A stretch of DNA of 64,000 nucleotides from Nocardia australiensis (GCF_020733705.1 NZ_JAJFZM010000017.1:310001-374000); one strand, 5' to 3'; numbered from the stretch's first letter, positions 34,214-43,323 are shown. Notes: generated by a model not told the origin, from the letters alone. Translations and numbers: made by a program.

Positions 34214-35812
34214 TCAGATCAGGTCGACGAGCACGACCTTCGCGGCGCCGACAGCCTCGACGATGGCGGCCTGCACGTCGGCACGCACGTCACGGTTGAC
34301 CCGCAGCACCACCGTGGCGCCTTCCTTGTCGACGTCCTGGCTCAACTGGGCGGCGAGAATGTCGATCCCCGCCTCGCCGAGCTTGGTGCCGATTTTGCCG
34401 AGCGCGCCCGGCTTGTCCTCGTAATTCAGGACGGCCAGGTTGAGGCCCTCGGCGCGCAGGTCGTAGTTGCGGCCATTGATGTTGACGATCTTCTGGACCT
34501 GCTGCGGCTCGGTCAGCGTGCCCGCCACATTCAGCGTGCTGCCATCGCCGAACACCGCGCGCAGATCGACCACGCTGCGATGGCTCGGGCTCTCCGACAC
34601 GGTGGTCACCTGGGCGGTGATGCCACGGTCCTTGGCGAGCGCCGGCGCGTTCACGAAGGTGACCTGGTCTTCGACCAGTGCCGAGAAGACCCCACGCAGT
34701 GCCGAAAGCTCCAGCACCGCAACCTCTTCGGAGGCCAGCTCGCCGCGCACCTGCACCTCGACGCTGACCGGCAGCTCGTTGGACAGGGCACCGAGCAGGG
34801 CGCCCTGCTTGCGCACGATATCCAGCCACGGCGCGACGGAATCACCCACCGCACCACCGGTGACGTTCACCGCGCCCGGCACGAACTCACCGGCCAGGGC
34901 GAGCAGCACCGACTTCGCGACATCGGTGCCCGCGCGGTCCTGAGCCTCCGAGGTCGAGGCACCGAGGTGCGGGGTGACGACGACCTGCGGCAGCTCGAAC
35001 AGCGGACTATCGGTGCACGGCTCGGTTTCGTACACGTCCAGGCCGGCGGCCCGCACGTGTCCGGACTTGATGGCGTCGGCGAGCGCGGTCTCGTCGATCA
35101 GCCCGCCGCGCGCGGCGTTGACAATGATGACGCCCGGCTTGGTCTTGGCGATGGCCTCCTTGCCGATGATGCCCTTGGTCTCGGGGGTCTTCGGCAGGTG
35201 CACCGAGATCAGGTCGGCGCGCTCGAGCAGCTCGTCCAGCGGCAACAACTCGATGCCGAGCTGTGCGGCGCGGGCAGGCGACACATAGGGGTCATACGCG
35301 ACGATCTTGGTTTCGAAGGCGGCGAGGCGGGCGGCGAACAGCTGACCGATGCGGCCGAGACCGACGACACCGACGGTCTTGTCGAAGATCTCGACACCAT
35401 TGAACTTGCTGCGCTGCCAGGTGTGCTCGCGCAGGGTCGCATCGGCGGCCGGGATCTGCCGCGCGGCGGCAAGCAGCAGAGTGACCGCGTGCTCGGCGGC
35501 GGTGTGGATGTTCGAGGTGGGCGCGTTGACGACCATGACGCCACGCTCGGTCGCCGCGGGCACATCGACATTGTCGAGGCCGACGCCGGCGCGGGCGATG
35601 ATCTTCAGGTTCTTGCCCGCATCGAGCACTTCCGCGTCGACGGTGGTCGCCGAGCGAACCAGCAGTGCGTCGGCGTCGGCGACGGCCGCGAGTAGCGCGG
35701 GGCGATCGGGGCCGTCGACCCAGCGGACCTCGACACCGTCGCCAAGCGCGTCGACGGTCGACTGGGCGAGCTTGTCGGCGATCAGAACAACAGGGCGGCC
35801 TGCTTGGCTCAC
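34214..35812 (-). CDS. serA: D-3-phosphoglycerate dehydrogenase
   Basis: A 532-residue SerA of the long, mycobacterial type. The N-terminal catalytic and NAD-binding domains have GVGLDNVDVPAATERGV, VGLGRIGQLFA and HLPKTPETKG, with catalytic His in HLGASTSEAQ. An intervening (ASB) domain spans about 320-450 and a C-terminal ACT domain (NYEDKPGALGKIG) binds serine for feedback inhibition. It makes 3-phosphohydroxypyruvate. The GTG at 35812 follows AGGAG at 9 nt. It marks the last gene of the conserved block before the accessory region. Confidence 0.96.
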   Translation of the reverse strand: MSQAGRPVVLIADKLAQSTVDALGDGVEVRWVDGPDRPALLAAVADADALLVRSATTVDAEVLDAGKNLKIIARAGVGLDNVDVPAATERGVMVVNAPTSNIHTAAEHAVTLLLAAARQIPAADATLREHTWQRSKFNGVEIFDKTVGVVGLGRIGQLFAARLAAFETKIVAYDPYVSPARAAQLGIELLPLDELLERADLISVHLPKTPETKGIIGKEAIAKTKPGVIIVNAARGGLIDETALADAIKSGHVRAAGLDVYETEPCTDSPLFELPQVVVTPHLGASTSEAQDRAGTDVAKSVLLALAGEFVPGAVNVTGGAVGDSVAPWLDIVRKQGALLGALSNELPVSVEVQVRGELASEEVAVLELSALRGVFSALVEDQVTFVNAPALAKDRGITAQVTTVSESPSHRSVVDLRAVFGDGSTLNVAGTLTEPQQVQKIVNINGRNYDLRAEGLNLAVLNYEDKPGALGKIGTKLGEAGIDILAAQLSQDVDKEGATVVLRVNRDVRADVQAAIVEAVGAAKVVLVDLI

Positions 35813-35941
35813 GGTGGAGTACTCCTGGGGAGAAAGGGATCGGCAATTACCGCCGCTCAGCTTAGTGGGCGAGGATTCACCACGGCCTACCACCCGGTGG
35901 GCGAGTGACGTCAGTGCGACCCGAGGGGCCGATACGAACGC

Positions 35942-35978
35942 AACCGGTCCCGGTGCCGTTAGGCATCCGGGACCGGTT
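35942..35978 (-). terminator. Terminator of the 38-residue peptide gene
   Basis: A perfect 12-bp stem (AACCGGTCCCGG against CCGGGACCGGTT) with a 13-nt loop lies 31 nt beyond the peptide gene's stop and 130 nt before the serA start. It isolates the tiny gene as its own transcript. Confidence 0.75.
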
Positions 35979-36009
35979 GGAGGTCGAATCAGGCGACCGT
36001 CATTCGTAC

Positions 36010-36126
36010 TCAGCCGCCGAACGAGCCGGTCCACAGGGTGCTGAGGATACCGTGCAGGGCCGCGCCCACAGTGCTGAAGAGACCGTCCAGAGCGGCGCTA
36101 CCGGTGTCGATGATAACGGGGATCAT
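36010..36126 (-). CDS. 38-residue hydrophobic peptide
   Basis: A complete short ORF (MIPVIIDTGSAALDGLF, then STVGAALHGIL, ending WTGSFGG). GAGAGG lies 6 nt before the ATG and a 12-bp terminator hairpin follows. The peptide is amphipathic-looking and Gly/Ala/Leu-rich, with only Asp7, Asp14 and His25 charged, no Cys and no signal peptide. In size and character it recalls the leaderless envelope peptides of mycolate-producing bacteria (for example corynebacterial PorA/PorH types) and also modulin-like peptides, but I see no homology to either. Its upstream region is unusually AT-rich. Confidence 0.6.
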   Translation of the reverse strand: MIPVIIDTGSAALDGLFSTVGAALHGILSTLWTGSFGG

Positions 36127-36792
36127 GATTACCTCTCATTGAAAAAACACTCCAGAAGAACTGGCTGACATGTGGCCTATCGAGGCCGGAACAAATCCGG
36201 TTACAAAATTCGGAGCAATTGTGACGCAGACTACATCGGCCATCAAAGGTGAGCTGGACAACCGTCCATATATGCCCTGATCAGCGGCAACATGCCCTAA
36301 TAGGTCGTGGCCAATTTTCGATTCCTCTAATTACTTCAGCGAAGGATCAATACTTCGAGTTGTTAAGAGAAAGCTGAAAGGAGTCTGAGGATAAATTGAA
36401 TTGACCGTATAAACGCGGTGCGCACCGGAGACCCGGCAGCACGCTGATTTCCGACCGATCGCCAACCCGGTCGCCATCAGCGGGCCGCCGAACCCGGCCC
36501 GATCATGTGCGATGAACGCGAGCAGACACGAGTTGGCCGCGTCCAAGGTCGCGGTATCGGTTCGCAGCGCGGATGGCGTCATGTGGATCAACGCATGGCG
36601 ACCTCACAGGAGAGCACTCGCGGTGCGTGAGCATCCCACCACCGCCGCCGCGCCGATGCACCTACCGACGTCGATGGAGCAATGCGAGGTGCCCGCGAAT
36701 TCGGTTGCGGCCGTTGACGAATTGACCGAGCTCGAGTCACGTACGCGCGAAATGGGCAGTGGCGCCGCACTGGCCGATGCACGGCCGCGAAA
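36127..36792. other. Gene-poor, partly AT-rich region
   Basis: Bases 36127-36410 are markedly more AT-rich than the rest of the window and probably include the peptide gene's promoter. Bases 36411-36792 carry overlapping open frames on both strands (about 86 and 94 codons), neither with a ribosome site nor a family signature. I see no gene I can support; a decayed gene is possible. Confidence 0.5.
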
Positions 36793-37287
36793 CTAAGCCT
36801 CGGCCATAGCTTCCTCGTACGCCCGCGCGAGTCGCTCGGTGGCGCTCGGTCCGCCGTGATCGGGACGTGGGATTGCGAGATGCGACTCGCGCAGTTCGTC
36901 CATGAACTCCGCCCATAGTTCCGACCCACCGGCCTCGAGCAACTCGGCACGAACGCGCAGCTGTTTCGTGGTCGGCCGATGTCGCAGGCCCCATGAGCCG
37001 AGCTGGGCCATGATCGGCACCAACTGAATGGCGGGTTCGGTCAGCCGATACTCGGCCTTCTGACCGGGACGGGCATCCGCCCGACTGAGCAGGCCCGCCG
37101 CGACCAGCCGCTTCAACCTGTCGGACAGGATATTCGAGGCGATTCCCTCCTCCGACCCGGCCAGCAGTTCCCGGAAGTACCGGCGATTGCCGAACATGAC
37201 GTCACGCAGCACCAGCAGTGTCCATCGATCCCCGATCACCTCGATTGTCGCGTTGATCGGACAACCCGAGCGTCCCTCGTCGCGCAT
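36793..37287 (-). CDS. HxlR-family transcriptional regulator
   Basis: A 164-residue winged-helix HxlR regulator with an N-terminal redox-type Cys (SGCPINATIEVIGDRWTLLVL), then FRELLAGSEEGIASNILSDRLKRLVAAGLL and a YRLTEP wing. GAGGAGGA lies 8-9 nt before the ATG at 37287. It is divergent from a decayed RibD/DHFR-like gene, the usual partner of such regulators. The palindromes between them survive, so it probably now controls only itself or distant genes. Confidence 0.9.
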   Translation of the reverse strand: MRDEGRSGCPINATIEVIGDRWTLLVLRDVMFGNRRYFRELLAGSEEGIASNILSDRLKRLVAAGLLSRADARPGQKAEYRLTEPAIQLVPIMAQLGSWGLRHRPTTKQLRVRAELLEAGGSELWAEFMDELRESHLAIPRPDHGGPSATERLARAYEEAMAEA

Positions 37288-37343
37288 GCGGTGTTCCTCC
37301 TCGGCGAACTTCTTCGAACTGCCGATTGCAATATACAACTGGT

Positions 37344-37382
37344 TGCGATTATCGCATGAGCAAGTGATTGCATAGAGCAATC
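37344..37382. promoter_or_regulatory. HxlR operator palindromes
   Basis: TGCGAT-T-ATCGCA (37344-37356) and GATTGC-N5-GCAATC (37366-37382) are perfect inverted repeats in the divergent region between the HxlR gene and the pseudogene. Confidence 0.5.
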
Positions 37383-37401
37383 AGATGACAACGAGTTGAC
37401 T

Positions 37402-37629
37402 GTGCCGAAGCTACGCGTACATAACCTCGCTTCCTCGCTTCCTCCCGGCGGGCGATGTCGGCATCGGCGCAACCATCATGGGGTGCAACACGTTCGGGCC
37501 GATCGTCCCATCCTGCTCGGCGCGGGCGAGCGACCCTACGACGATCCGGGAACGTTGCCCGGATACGAGTGCACGTCGGTGGTCAGTTCCCCTCCGGTCA
37601 CGCACGCACAGTTCGCCAAGGTCTCTTGA
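37402..37629 (+). pseudogene. Deleted RibD-C/DHFR-like reductase gene
   Basis: Three pieces of a dihydrofolate-reductase-like (RibD C-terminal) protein follow one another with most of the middle gone. The N-terminal PKLRVHNLASSL comes first, then VGIGATIMGCNTFGP in another frame. The C-terminal end ILLGAGERPYDDPG is next, with GYECTSVVSSP and VTHAQF, back in the first frame. The intact family is about 190-210 residues; only about 75 codons remain. It faces a HxlR regulator, the classic pairing for these NAD(P)H oxidoreductases. Confidence 0.75.
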
Positions 37630-37657
37630 ACGACGAAATCTTCCCCCGGATATGGCA

Positions 37658-37691
37658 AGAGGCCCGCATCCCCTGCCGGGTGCGGGCCTCT
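37658..37691 (-). terminator. cspA terminator
   Basis: A perfect 11-bp stem (AGAGGCCCGCA against TGCGGGCCTCT) with a 12-nt loop lies 17 nt beyond the cspA stop. Confidence 0.75.
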
Positions 37692-37707
37692 CAGAAGTCA
37701 CGCTTGA

Positions 37708-37911
37708 TCAGATAGCGCGGACGTCCTGGGCCTGCGGACCCTTCTGGCCCTGGCCGATCTCGAACTCCACGCGCTGGCCCTCTTCGAGGGACCGGAAACC
37801 CGAGCCGGAAACGGCCGAGTAATGCACGAAGACGTCAGGGCCGCCTCCGTCTTGAGCGATAAAGCCGAAGCCCTTTTCGCTGTTGAACCACTTCACACTG
37901 CCTTGAGCCAT
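37708..37911 (-). CDS. cspA: Cold-shock protein
   Basis: A 67-residue single cold-shock domain. RNP1 is KGFGFIA and RNP2 is VFVHYSA, with the usual SVKWFNSEKG start. It binds single-stranded RNA and DNA and opens RNA secondary structure. The 265 nt upstream, up to the MFS gene, hold a probable long leader, common for csp genes, and no other gene. Confidence 0.96.
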   Translation of the reverse strand: MAQGSVKWFNSEKGFGFIAQDGGGPDVFVHYSAVSGSGFRSLEEGQRVEFEIGQGQKGPQAQDVRAI

Positions 37912-38176
37912 GTTCTTTACTTCTTACTTCCTGTAGGCGAGCCGAGTAGATCACTTTGATAAGCCCGGTCTCGCCGTCAACAATGCCATCATCCGACGAA
38001 TTACTCCACATCTGACACCCCCCACTGTGAGCAAACCGACGTTCCCAGGGCGCGACGGTCACGAATCCGGGCGCGGAACCAGACCCCGGAATCGGCGCTG
38101 ACGGCGGGCGCTGGCAACAAACCGGCGCCCACCCGATCGCCATATTGCGGTCGCACAACGATCTCGGTCTTGACCC

Positions 38177-39412
38177 TCAGTACGGATCCGCGGCAACCGC
38201 CGCGCGCTCCGTTGCACGCGGCTGCCGTGCCCGGTCGCGGAGAATCAGCGGGACAACGGCCGCGGCAAGTCCGGCTCCGATAAAGCACACCGACGTAAGG
38301 GCAGCCCCTCGAGTGAGCGTGGCGGCAGCTAGAACGGGGGTGATGCTGATGCCCAGTTGGAAAGCCGACACCGTGGTGGCACCGGCGAGGGTCGGGGCAT
38401 CGGCCGCGATCGCGAAGACGCGGGCGTAGATGGCCGGATTCAGCACGAAAGCGGCGATGCCGAGCAGGAATATCGCAGGCACCGCTGCCCAAACCAGAGG
38501 CATTACGACAACCAGGACGACCGAAAGGATCACGATCGCCGATGCGCCGGCGAGTAGCGCGAGGTGAGGGCGCCGATCGGAGACACGGCCGCCGATCGAC
38601 AATCCGATGAAGGCCCCGACACCGAAGAGCGCGAGAACCGCCGGGATCCAGACTGCGGGGACAGCGGTGATGTCGGCGAGCATCGCCGCCAGGTAGTTGA
38701 ACGTGATCATGTACGCCGCGGTGGTGAGGACCGTGATTGCGTAGACGCACCAGAGCATCGGTTTCCGCATCATGGCGAGCTCGCGCGACACACTCGGCCC
38801 GGTAGTCGTGTTGGCGTCCGCGTCGTCGGCGGGAAGTCCGAAGCGACAGCCGATGATCCCGGCGACCGTCAATGCCACCACGACCCAGAAGCCGCCGCGC
38901 CATTCGATGAAATGGCTGAGCAGCGTGCCGGCGGGACCACCGGCGATCATTGCCACGCTGAGGCCACTGACCACGATTCCAGCGGCGCGGGCGTTGCGGT
39001 CCGGCGTCACCAGGCTGATCGCGGTCACCGACGCGACAGCGAAGAAGCCCGCGTAGGCGATCCCCGAAATCATCCTGGTGATCAGCAAGATCTGGTAATT
39101 GCCGACCAGTCCGACGGCGACGCCGGCCGCGAAGACGCCCTGGGTTACCACCAGCGTGGTGCGGCGAGGCCAGCGCAGGCTCAGCACTGCCAGGGGCGGG
39201 CCGCCGAGTACGACTCCCAGCGCGAATGCCGTGATCAAGAAACCTGTTGCGGAGAGCGAGGTATCGAGGTCGGTGGCGACCGCGGGCAGTACGCCTGCCA
39301 GCAGGAATTCCGCGGTTCCCATCGCGAACAGGCTGAAACCCAGCAGGTACACACCGATGGGCAGCCGTTCGGAGCGACTGACTCGGGACCTCCGCGTGTC
39401 GGTGTCGGCCAT
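38177..39412 (-). CDS. MFS transporter, Cmx/CmlR (chloramphenicol-exporter) type
   Basis: A 411-residue, 12-helix DHA1 transporter. The helix 1 sequence MGTAEFLLAGVLPAVATDL is characteristic of the Cmr/Cmx and AraJ-like exporters. A motif A-like LSLRWPRRTTL follows helix 2, and helix 5 has GGPAGTLLSHFIEWRGGFWVV. Its ATG overlaps the stop of the upstream flavoprotein by one base (TGATG), so translation is coupled. Chloramphenicol is one known substrate of relatives; the true substrate here is unknown. Confidence 0.88.
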   Translation of the reverse strand: MADTDTRRSRVSRSERLPIGVYLLGFSLFAMGTAEFLLAGVLPAVATDLDTSLSATGFLITAFALGVVLGGPPLAVLSLRWPRRTTLVVTQGVFAAGVAVGLVGNYQILLITRMISGIAYAGFFAVASVTAISLVTPDRNARAAGIVVSGLSVAMIAGGPAGTLLSHFIEWRGGFWVVVALTVAGIIGCRFGLPADDADANTTTGPSVSRELAMMRKPMLWCVYAITVLTTAAYMITFNYLAAMLADITAVPAVWIPAVLALFGVGAFIGLSIGGRVSDRRPHLALLAGASAIVILSVVLVVVMPLVWAAVPAIFLLGIAAFVLNPAIYARVFAIAADAPTLAGATTVSAFQLGISITPVLAAATLTRGAALTSVCFIGAGLAAAVVPLILRDRARQPRATERAAVAADPY

Positions 39413-40413
39413 CAGTTGACGCCCCTGACATCAAGCAGGCCCGCCGAGACAGCAGCGGACAGCTCCCGATCGAGCAGCCAGCCGGTCATGCTGACGGCGG
39501 CGGTTGAACCCGCGCCCGCGGCGGCGATTACCTGGGCACGCGGGTTGACCACATTCCCGGCCGCCCAGACCCCGGCGCAACTCGTCGCACCTCCGGAGTC
39601 GACGGCGACGAGTCCGCTCACGGGGTCCCTGGCCGCACCCAGTGCGGCGAGGATCGCGTCGTGGGGCACTGGACGCGGTGCCACGAAGATGGCCGCACAC
39701 CGGACTGCCGCGCCGTTGTCGAGTTCGATGGTGACCGCGTGATCGCCCGCGGCGTCCGCGCTGGTCACCACCCGCGTCACGCCCACGTCGATCAGGCGCA
39801 CGCCGTAGGCCGTGAGGCGCTGCCGCTCGGCGACGCTGACTTCGATGCCGTTGACACAGAACGTCACATGCGAGCTGTAGCGGCGCATCAGCGCGGCAAG
39901 ATGGCTCGACACCGCCCCCATCGCGCTACCGATTACGGCGATGGTTCGCCCCCGCACTTCATAACCATGGCAGTGGGGGCAGTGGTGCACCTCGGATGCC
40001 CACCGCTCGGCCAGGCCCGGGATGTCTGGCAGCTCGTCGGCCGATCCGGTTGCCACCAGCACCGACCGAGCACGCACGACGCGGTCGCCGTCGACGCACA
40101 GCTCGAACGTGCCGTCGGATGCGCGGCGCGCGCCGGTCACCGATGCCCGCACCAGCGTCCCGCCGTAACGGGTCAGCTCGGCTTGCCCGCTGAGAACAAA
40201 CTCGCTCGGACGCATGCCATCGCGGGTCAGATACCCGTGCATGTGGTCGGCCCGCCCGTTCCTCGGCGCACCACCATCAACGACCAGGGTGGCGAACTGT
40301 GCCCTCGCGAGCACGACCCCGGCCGACAATCCGGTGGCTCCACCGCCGACGATGACCGTGTCCCACAACACCTCTGACACCGATCCATCAGTTGAAAACG
40401 TTCTCGCGTCCAT
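39412..40413 (-). CDS. Thioredoxin-reductase-like FAD/NAD(P) oxidoreductase
   Basis: A 333-residue flavoprotein. The N-terminal FAD site is VIVGGGATGLSAGVVLARA, a CPHCHGYE redox-like motif sits in the TrxB CxxC place, a second nucleotide site is IAVIGSAMGAVS, and VWAAGNVVNPRAQVIAAAGAG is near the end. Relatives without a thioredoxin partner oxidise natural products. The start at 40413 is set by GGAGGTGATCC upstream. It is co-translated with the efflux gene and divergent from an XRE-cupin regulator, suggesting modification and export of one compound. Confidence 0.88.
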   Translation of the reverse strand: MDARTFSTDGSVSEVLWDTVIVGGGATGLSAGVVLARAQFATLVVDGGAPRNGRADHMHGYLTRDGMRPSEFVLSGQAELTRYGGTLVRASVTGARRASDGTFELCVDGDRVVRARSVLVATGSADELPDIPGLAERWASEVHHCPHCHGYEVRGRTIAVIGSAMGAVSSHLAALMRRYSSHVTFCVNGIEVSVAERQRLTAYGVRLIDVGVTRVVTSADAAGDHAVTIELDNGAAVRCAAIFVAPRPVPHDAILAALGAARDPVSGLVAVDSGGATSCAGVWAAGNVVNPRAQVIAAAGAGSTAAVSMTGWLLDRELSAAVSAGLLDVRGVN

Positions 40414-40444
40414 TCGGATCACCTCCGCTCACAGGATCGCGACC

Positions 40445-40497
40445 GTCAACCGATATCGACAACTACTGTTGCTGATTCCGGGACACATTTGGTTGAC
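40445..40497. promoter_or_regulatory. Spaced inverted repeat, possible XRE-cupin operator
   Basis: GTCAACC (40445-40451) and GGTTGAC (40491-40497) are exact inverted copies spaced by 39 nt in the 92-nt divergent region. Confidence 0.35.
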
Positions 40498-40505
40498 TGC
40501 GTGTC

Positions 40506-41084
40506 ATGAACGAGCAACCGAGCGTCGGTGCCGTGATCGAACAGATCGCTCCTCGCCTGCGGCATGTCCGCGAGAAGAAGGGCCTCAGTCTGGCCGACCT
40601 CGCACGAGCCACCGGCATCTCGACCAGCACGCTGTCGCGGCTGGAATCAGCGCAGCGCAAGCCGAGCCTCGAACTCCTGCTACCGATTACCGCAGCACTG
40701 GGCATCCCCCTCGACGAGATCGTCTCCGCGCCCCGGATACTCGATCCGCGCGTGCCGCAGCAGCCCACTAAAAAAGACGGCCGCGTCCTGATCCCGTTGT
40801 CACGACATCAGGGCGAACCACGCGCATACAAGATGACCATTCCGTCGCACGACGAACAGCCCTACCTTCGGACCCACACGGGCTATGAATGGCTCTACGT
40901 ACTGCGCGGACAACTCCGCGTAAAACTGGGCGACCACGACTTCATCATGGGAGTTGGCGAAGCAGCCGAATTCGACTGCCAGATTCCGCACTGGTTCGGC
41001 GCCGCAGGACGTGGCAGCGTCGAACTACTCAGCCTCTTCGGAAAGCAGGGCGAGCGGATCCACCTCCGCACCACACAACATTGA
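40506..41084 (+). CDS. XRE-family regulator with C-terminal cupin
   Basis: A 192-residue two-domain regulator: an XRE HTH (about 14-68, LRHVREKKGLSLADLARATGISTSTLSRLE) and a cupin_2 domain (about 95-185, with HTGYEWLYVLRGQLRVKLGDHD and HWFGAAGRG). The cupin binds a small effector, often a metabolite or metal. It is divergent from the flavoprotein/efflux operon and is its likely regulator. The 207 nt that follow, up to iolD, show nothing. Confidence 0.9.
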   Translation: MNEQPSVGAVIEQIAPRLRHVREKKGLSLADLARATGISTSTLSRLESAQRKPSLELLLPITAALGIPLDEIVSAPRILDPRVPQQPTKKDGRVLIPLSRHQGEPRAYKMTIPSHDEQPYLRTHTGYEWLYVLRGQLRVKLGDHDFIMGVGEAAEFDCQIPHWFGAAGRGSVELLSLFGKQGERIHLRTTQH

Positions 41085-41291
41085 GGCAGAAGGCACGTGT
41101 CAGCATCGGGGCGTCGGGCCGACCTCGACGAATCAGCCGATCAGGAAGACCGAGACCTCGTGCGAACGGCGTCGAGGTCGACCCGCGGCCTCCGATGCGT
41201 TGTCGGCGTCGCCGACAGCGATCGAGATGGCGGGTGGGATCGTTGCGGCTGTCCGGATGACGGTGCGTGACAGCGGCCGATGCGGGTGGCT

Positions 41292-43139
41292 CTACAGGTA
41301 GCGCAGTTGTCGTGACTTCGCTTCCTGGTAGGCGGCCCAGCCTGAAAGGTGTTCGGGGACACCGACTTCCCACCAGGCTCCGGCCTCCGTCCAGGCGGCG
41401 GGCCGGGTGCGGACCACGAGCACGGCCGGTCGGGACTCGGCACGGGCGGCGACGCGGGCGTGGGCGTAGGCGGCGCGGAATTCGGTGAGATCGGTGGCGG
41501 TGAATGTAACGCAACCCAATGCGGTTGCGTGGCTCGCGAAATCGACACGGGGCGGTTCGGTGTGGTTGGTTCGGCAATCGGCGTAGAAGTTGTTGAACGG
41601 CTCGCCGCCCTGGCCTTCCTGCAACCGCGCGATCACCGCGTAGCCGTCGTTATCGCAGACGACCGCGACAAACGGGTGTCCGGCGAAGGACGCCGAGAAC
41701 AGCTCCGAATTCAGCATCAGATAGGAACCGTCGCCGAGCATGGTGGTCACCAGGCCGTCGGTGTGCGCCATTGCCGCACCCCACGCACCCGCGAGTTCGT
41801 AACCCATACAGGAGAATCCGTACTCGACATCCATCGTTGGCGCGCCGCCGGACGCCCGCCAGCCACCGACCAGCTCACCTGGCAGGCCGCCCGACGCCGT
41901 CATGACGTAGTCGCCCGGATCGCTCAGCTCGTTGACGATGCCGACCACTTGGGCGTATGTGGGGGCTCCTCCGGTGGGGGCACGCAGCGAATCGATGTGG
42001 GCGTCCCATGCCGTGCGCGTCCGGCTCGCACGAGTCGACCAGTCGACATCGGCTCGCCAATCCTGGCCGGTGGCGGCGAGATGCGCCGCCAGATCCGCGA
42101 GTGCCGCGTCCGCGTCGCCGACAACCGCGAGGGCGCCGTGCTTGACGGCATCGAAGCGGGCGGCATTGATCATGACCAGCGTGACGTCAGGTGCGAATAC
42201 CGTCCACGACGCGGTGGTGAAGTCCTGCAGTCGCGTGCCAACCGCGAGTACCAGGTCGGCTTCGCCCGCCAATGTGTTCGCGGAGGCCGCGCCGGTAACA
42301 CCCAGCGGGCCCGCGTACAACGGGTGCGAATGTGGGACGAGAGTGCGTCCGGCGGTGGTCTCCACGATTGGCATACCGTGGCGCTCGGCGAATTCGATAG
42401 CACGGGTGCCCGCACCGGAGTACCGGACGCCGCCGCCGAGCACCAGCAGCGGCCGGGTCGACGCACGTAATGTAGCGGCAGCATCGGCAATGGCACGATC
42501 GTCGGCGCGGGGGCGGATGAGCCGATGCACGACCGGTTCGAACAATTCCCCAGGAAAGTCGGCGATTTCGGCCTGGACGTCCTGCGGCAGTGCCAGCGTG
42601 ACGGGCCCGGCATCCGCGGCGTCGGTCAGCACTCGCGCGACCTGAGGAAGCGTGGCAATCAGCTGTTCGGGGCGAGTGATCCGGTCGAAATACCGACTCA
42701 CCGAGCGGAACGCGTCGTTGACGGTGCGGGTGGGATCGTCGAAGTGTTCGACCTGTTGCAGGACGGGATCGGGCGCGCGACTCGTGAAGGTGTCGCCCGG
42801 AACAAGCAGCAGCGGAAGGCGATTCGCGTGCGCGACCCCCGCGGCGGTCACCATGTTCAACGCGCCGGGACCGATCGACGAGGTAGCGACACCGACCTGA
42901 CGCCGCGCAGTGGCCTTGGCCAGACCGACGGCGGCGAGGGCCATCCCTTGCTCGGTATGTCCTCGCCACACCGGAATCTCGTCGCGACGCTCATGCAAAG
43001 CCGTACCGAGACCCAGCACATTGCCGTGTCCGAAGATCGCGAAAACAGCGGGAAACAAGGGAACTTCGCGGCCGTCGATGGTCTCCGAACACTGGGCGAT
43101 CAGCCATGCCACCAATGCCTGCGCCGTGGTCAACCTCAT
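41292..43139 (-). CDS. iolD: 3D-(3,5/4)-trihydroxycyclohexane-1,2-dione hydrolase
   Basis: A 615-residue thiamine-diphosphate enzyme. WRGHTEQGMALAA holds the catalytic Glu in the Pyr domain, ATSSIGPGALNMVTAAGVA follows, and the TPP/Mg motif begins GDGSYLMLNSE. IolD hydrolyses the ring of the dehydrated inosose to 5-deoxy-glucuronate. The ATG at 43139 follows AAGGTGG at about 8 nt; a GTG three codons earlier is less likely. It is the last gene of the inositol operon, 184 nt after iolB, and that gap may hold a second promoter. Confidence 0.93.
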   Translation of the reverse strand: MRLTTAQALVAWLIAQCSETIDGREVPLFPAVFAIFGHGNVLGLGTALHERRDEIPVWRGHTEQGMALAAVGLAKATARRQVGVATSSIGPGALNMVTAAGVAHANRLPLLLVPGDTFTSRAPDPVLQQVEHFDDPTRTVNDAFRSVSRYFDRITRPEQLIATLPQVARVLTDAADAGPVTLALPQDVQAEIADFPGELFEPVVHRLIRPRADDRAIADAAATLRASTRPLLVLGGGVRYSGAGTRAIEFAERHGMPIVETTAGRTLVPHSHPLYAGPLGVTGAASANTLAGEADLVLAVGTRLQDFTTASWTVFAPDVTLVMINAARFDAVKHGALAVVGDADAALADLAAHLAATGQDWRADVDWSTRASRTRTAWDAHIDSLRAPTGGAPTYAQVVGIVNELSDPGDYVMTASGGLPGELVGGWRASGGAPTMDVEYGFSCMGYELAGAWGAAMAHTDGLVTTMLGDGSYLMLNSELFSASFAGHPFVAVVCDNDGYAVIARLQEGQGGEPFNNFYADCRTNHTEPPRVDFASHATALGCVTFTATDLTEFRAAYAHARVAARAESRPAVLVVRTRPAAWTEAGAWWEVGVPEHLSGWAAYQEAKSRQLRYL

Positions 43140-43323
43140 GCGTGCCACCTTTCGATGTGAGCCCCCTTGTCAGGTGAGCCGTTCGGCCGACCACCAGCCA
43201 TTTCGACAATCACGCCATGACTACGCGAAGACCAAGGACACCATTGCGATTGCCCCACAATCGGATTCATAGGAATGCCCCTCGTGATCGAGGCTGCGCA
43301 CTGGCTGGTACCGCATCCACGAT

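Noticed and set aside
36331..36796. Opposed open frames of 86 (minus) and 94 (plus) codons
   Set aside because: Neither has a ribosome site, domain or convincing codon pattern; reported only as a gene-poor stretch.
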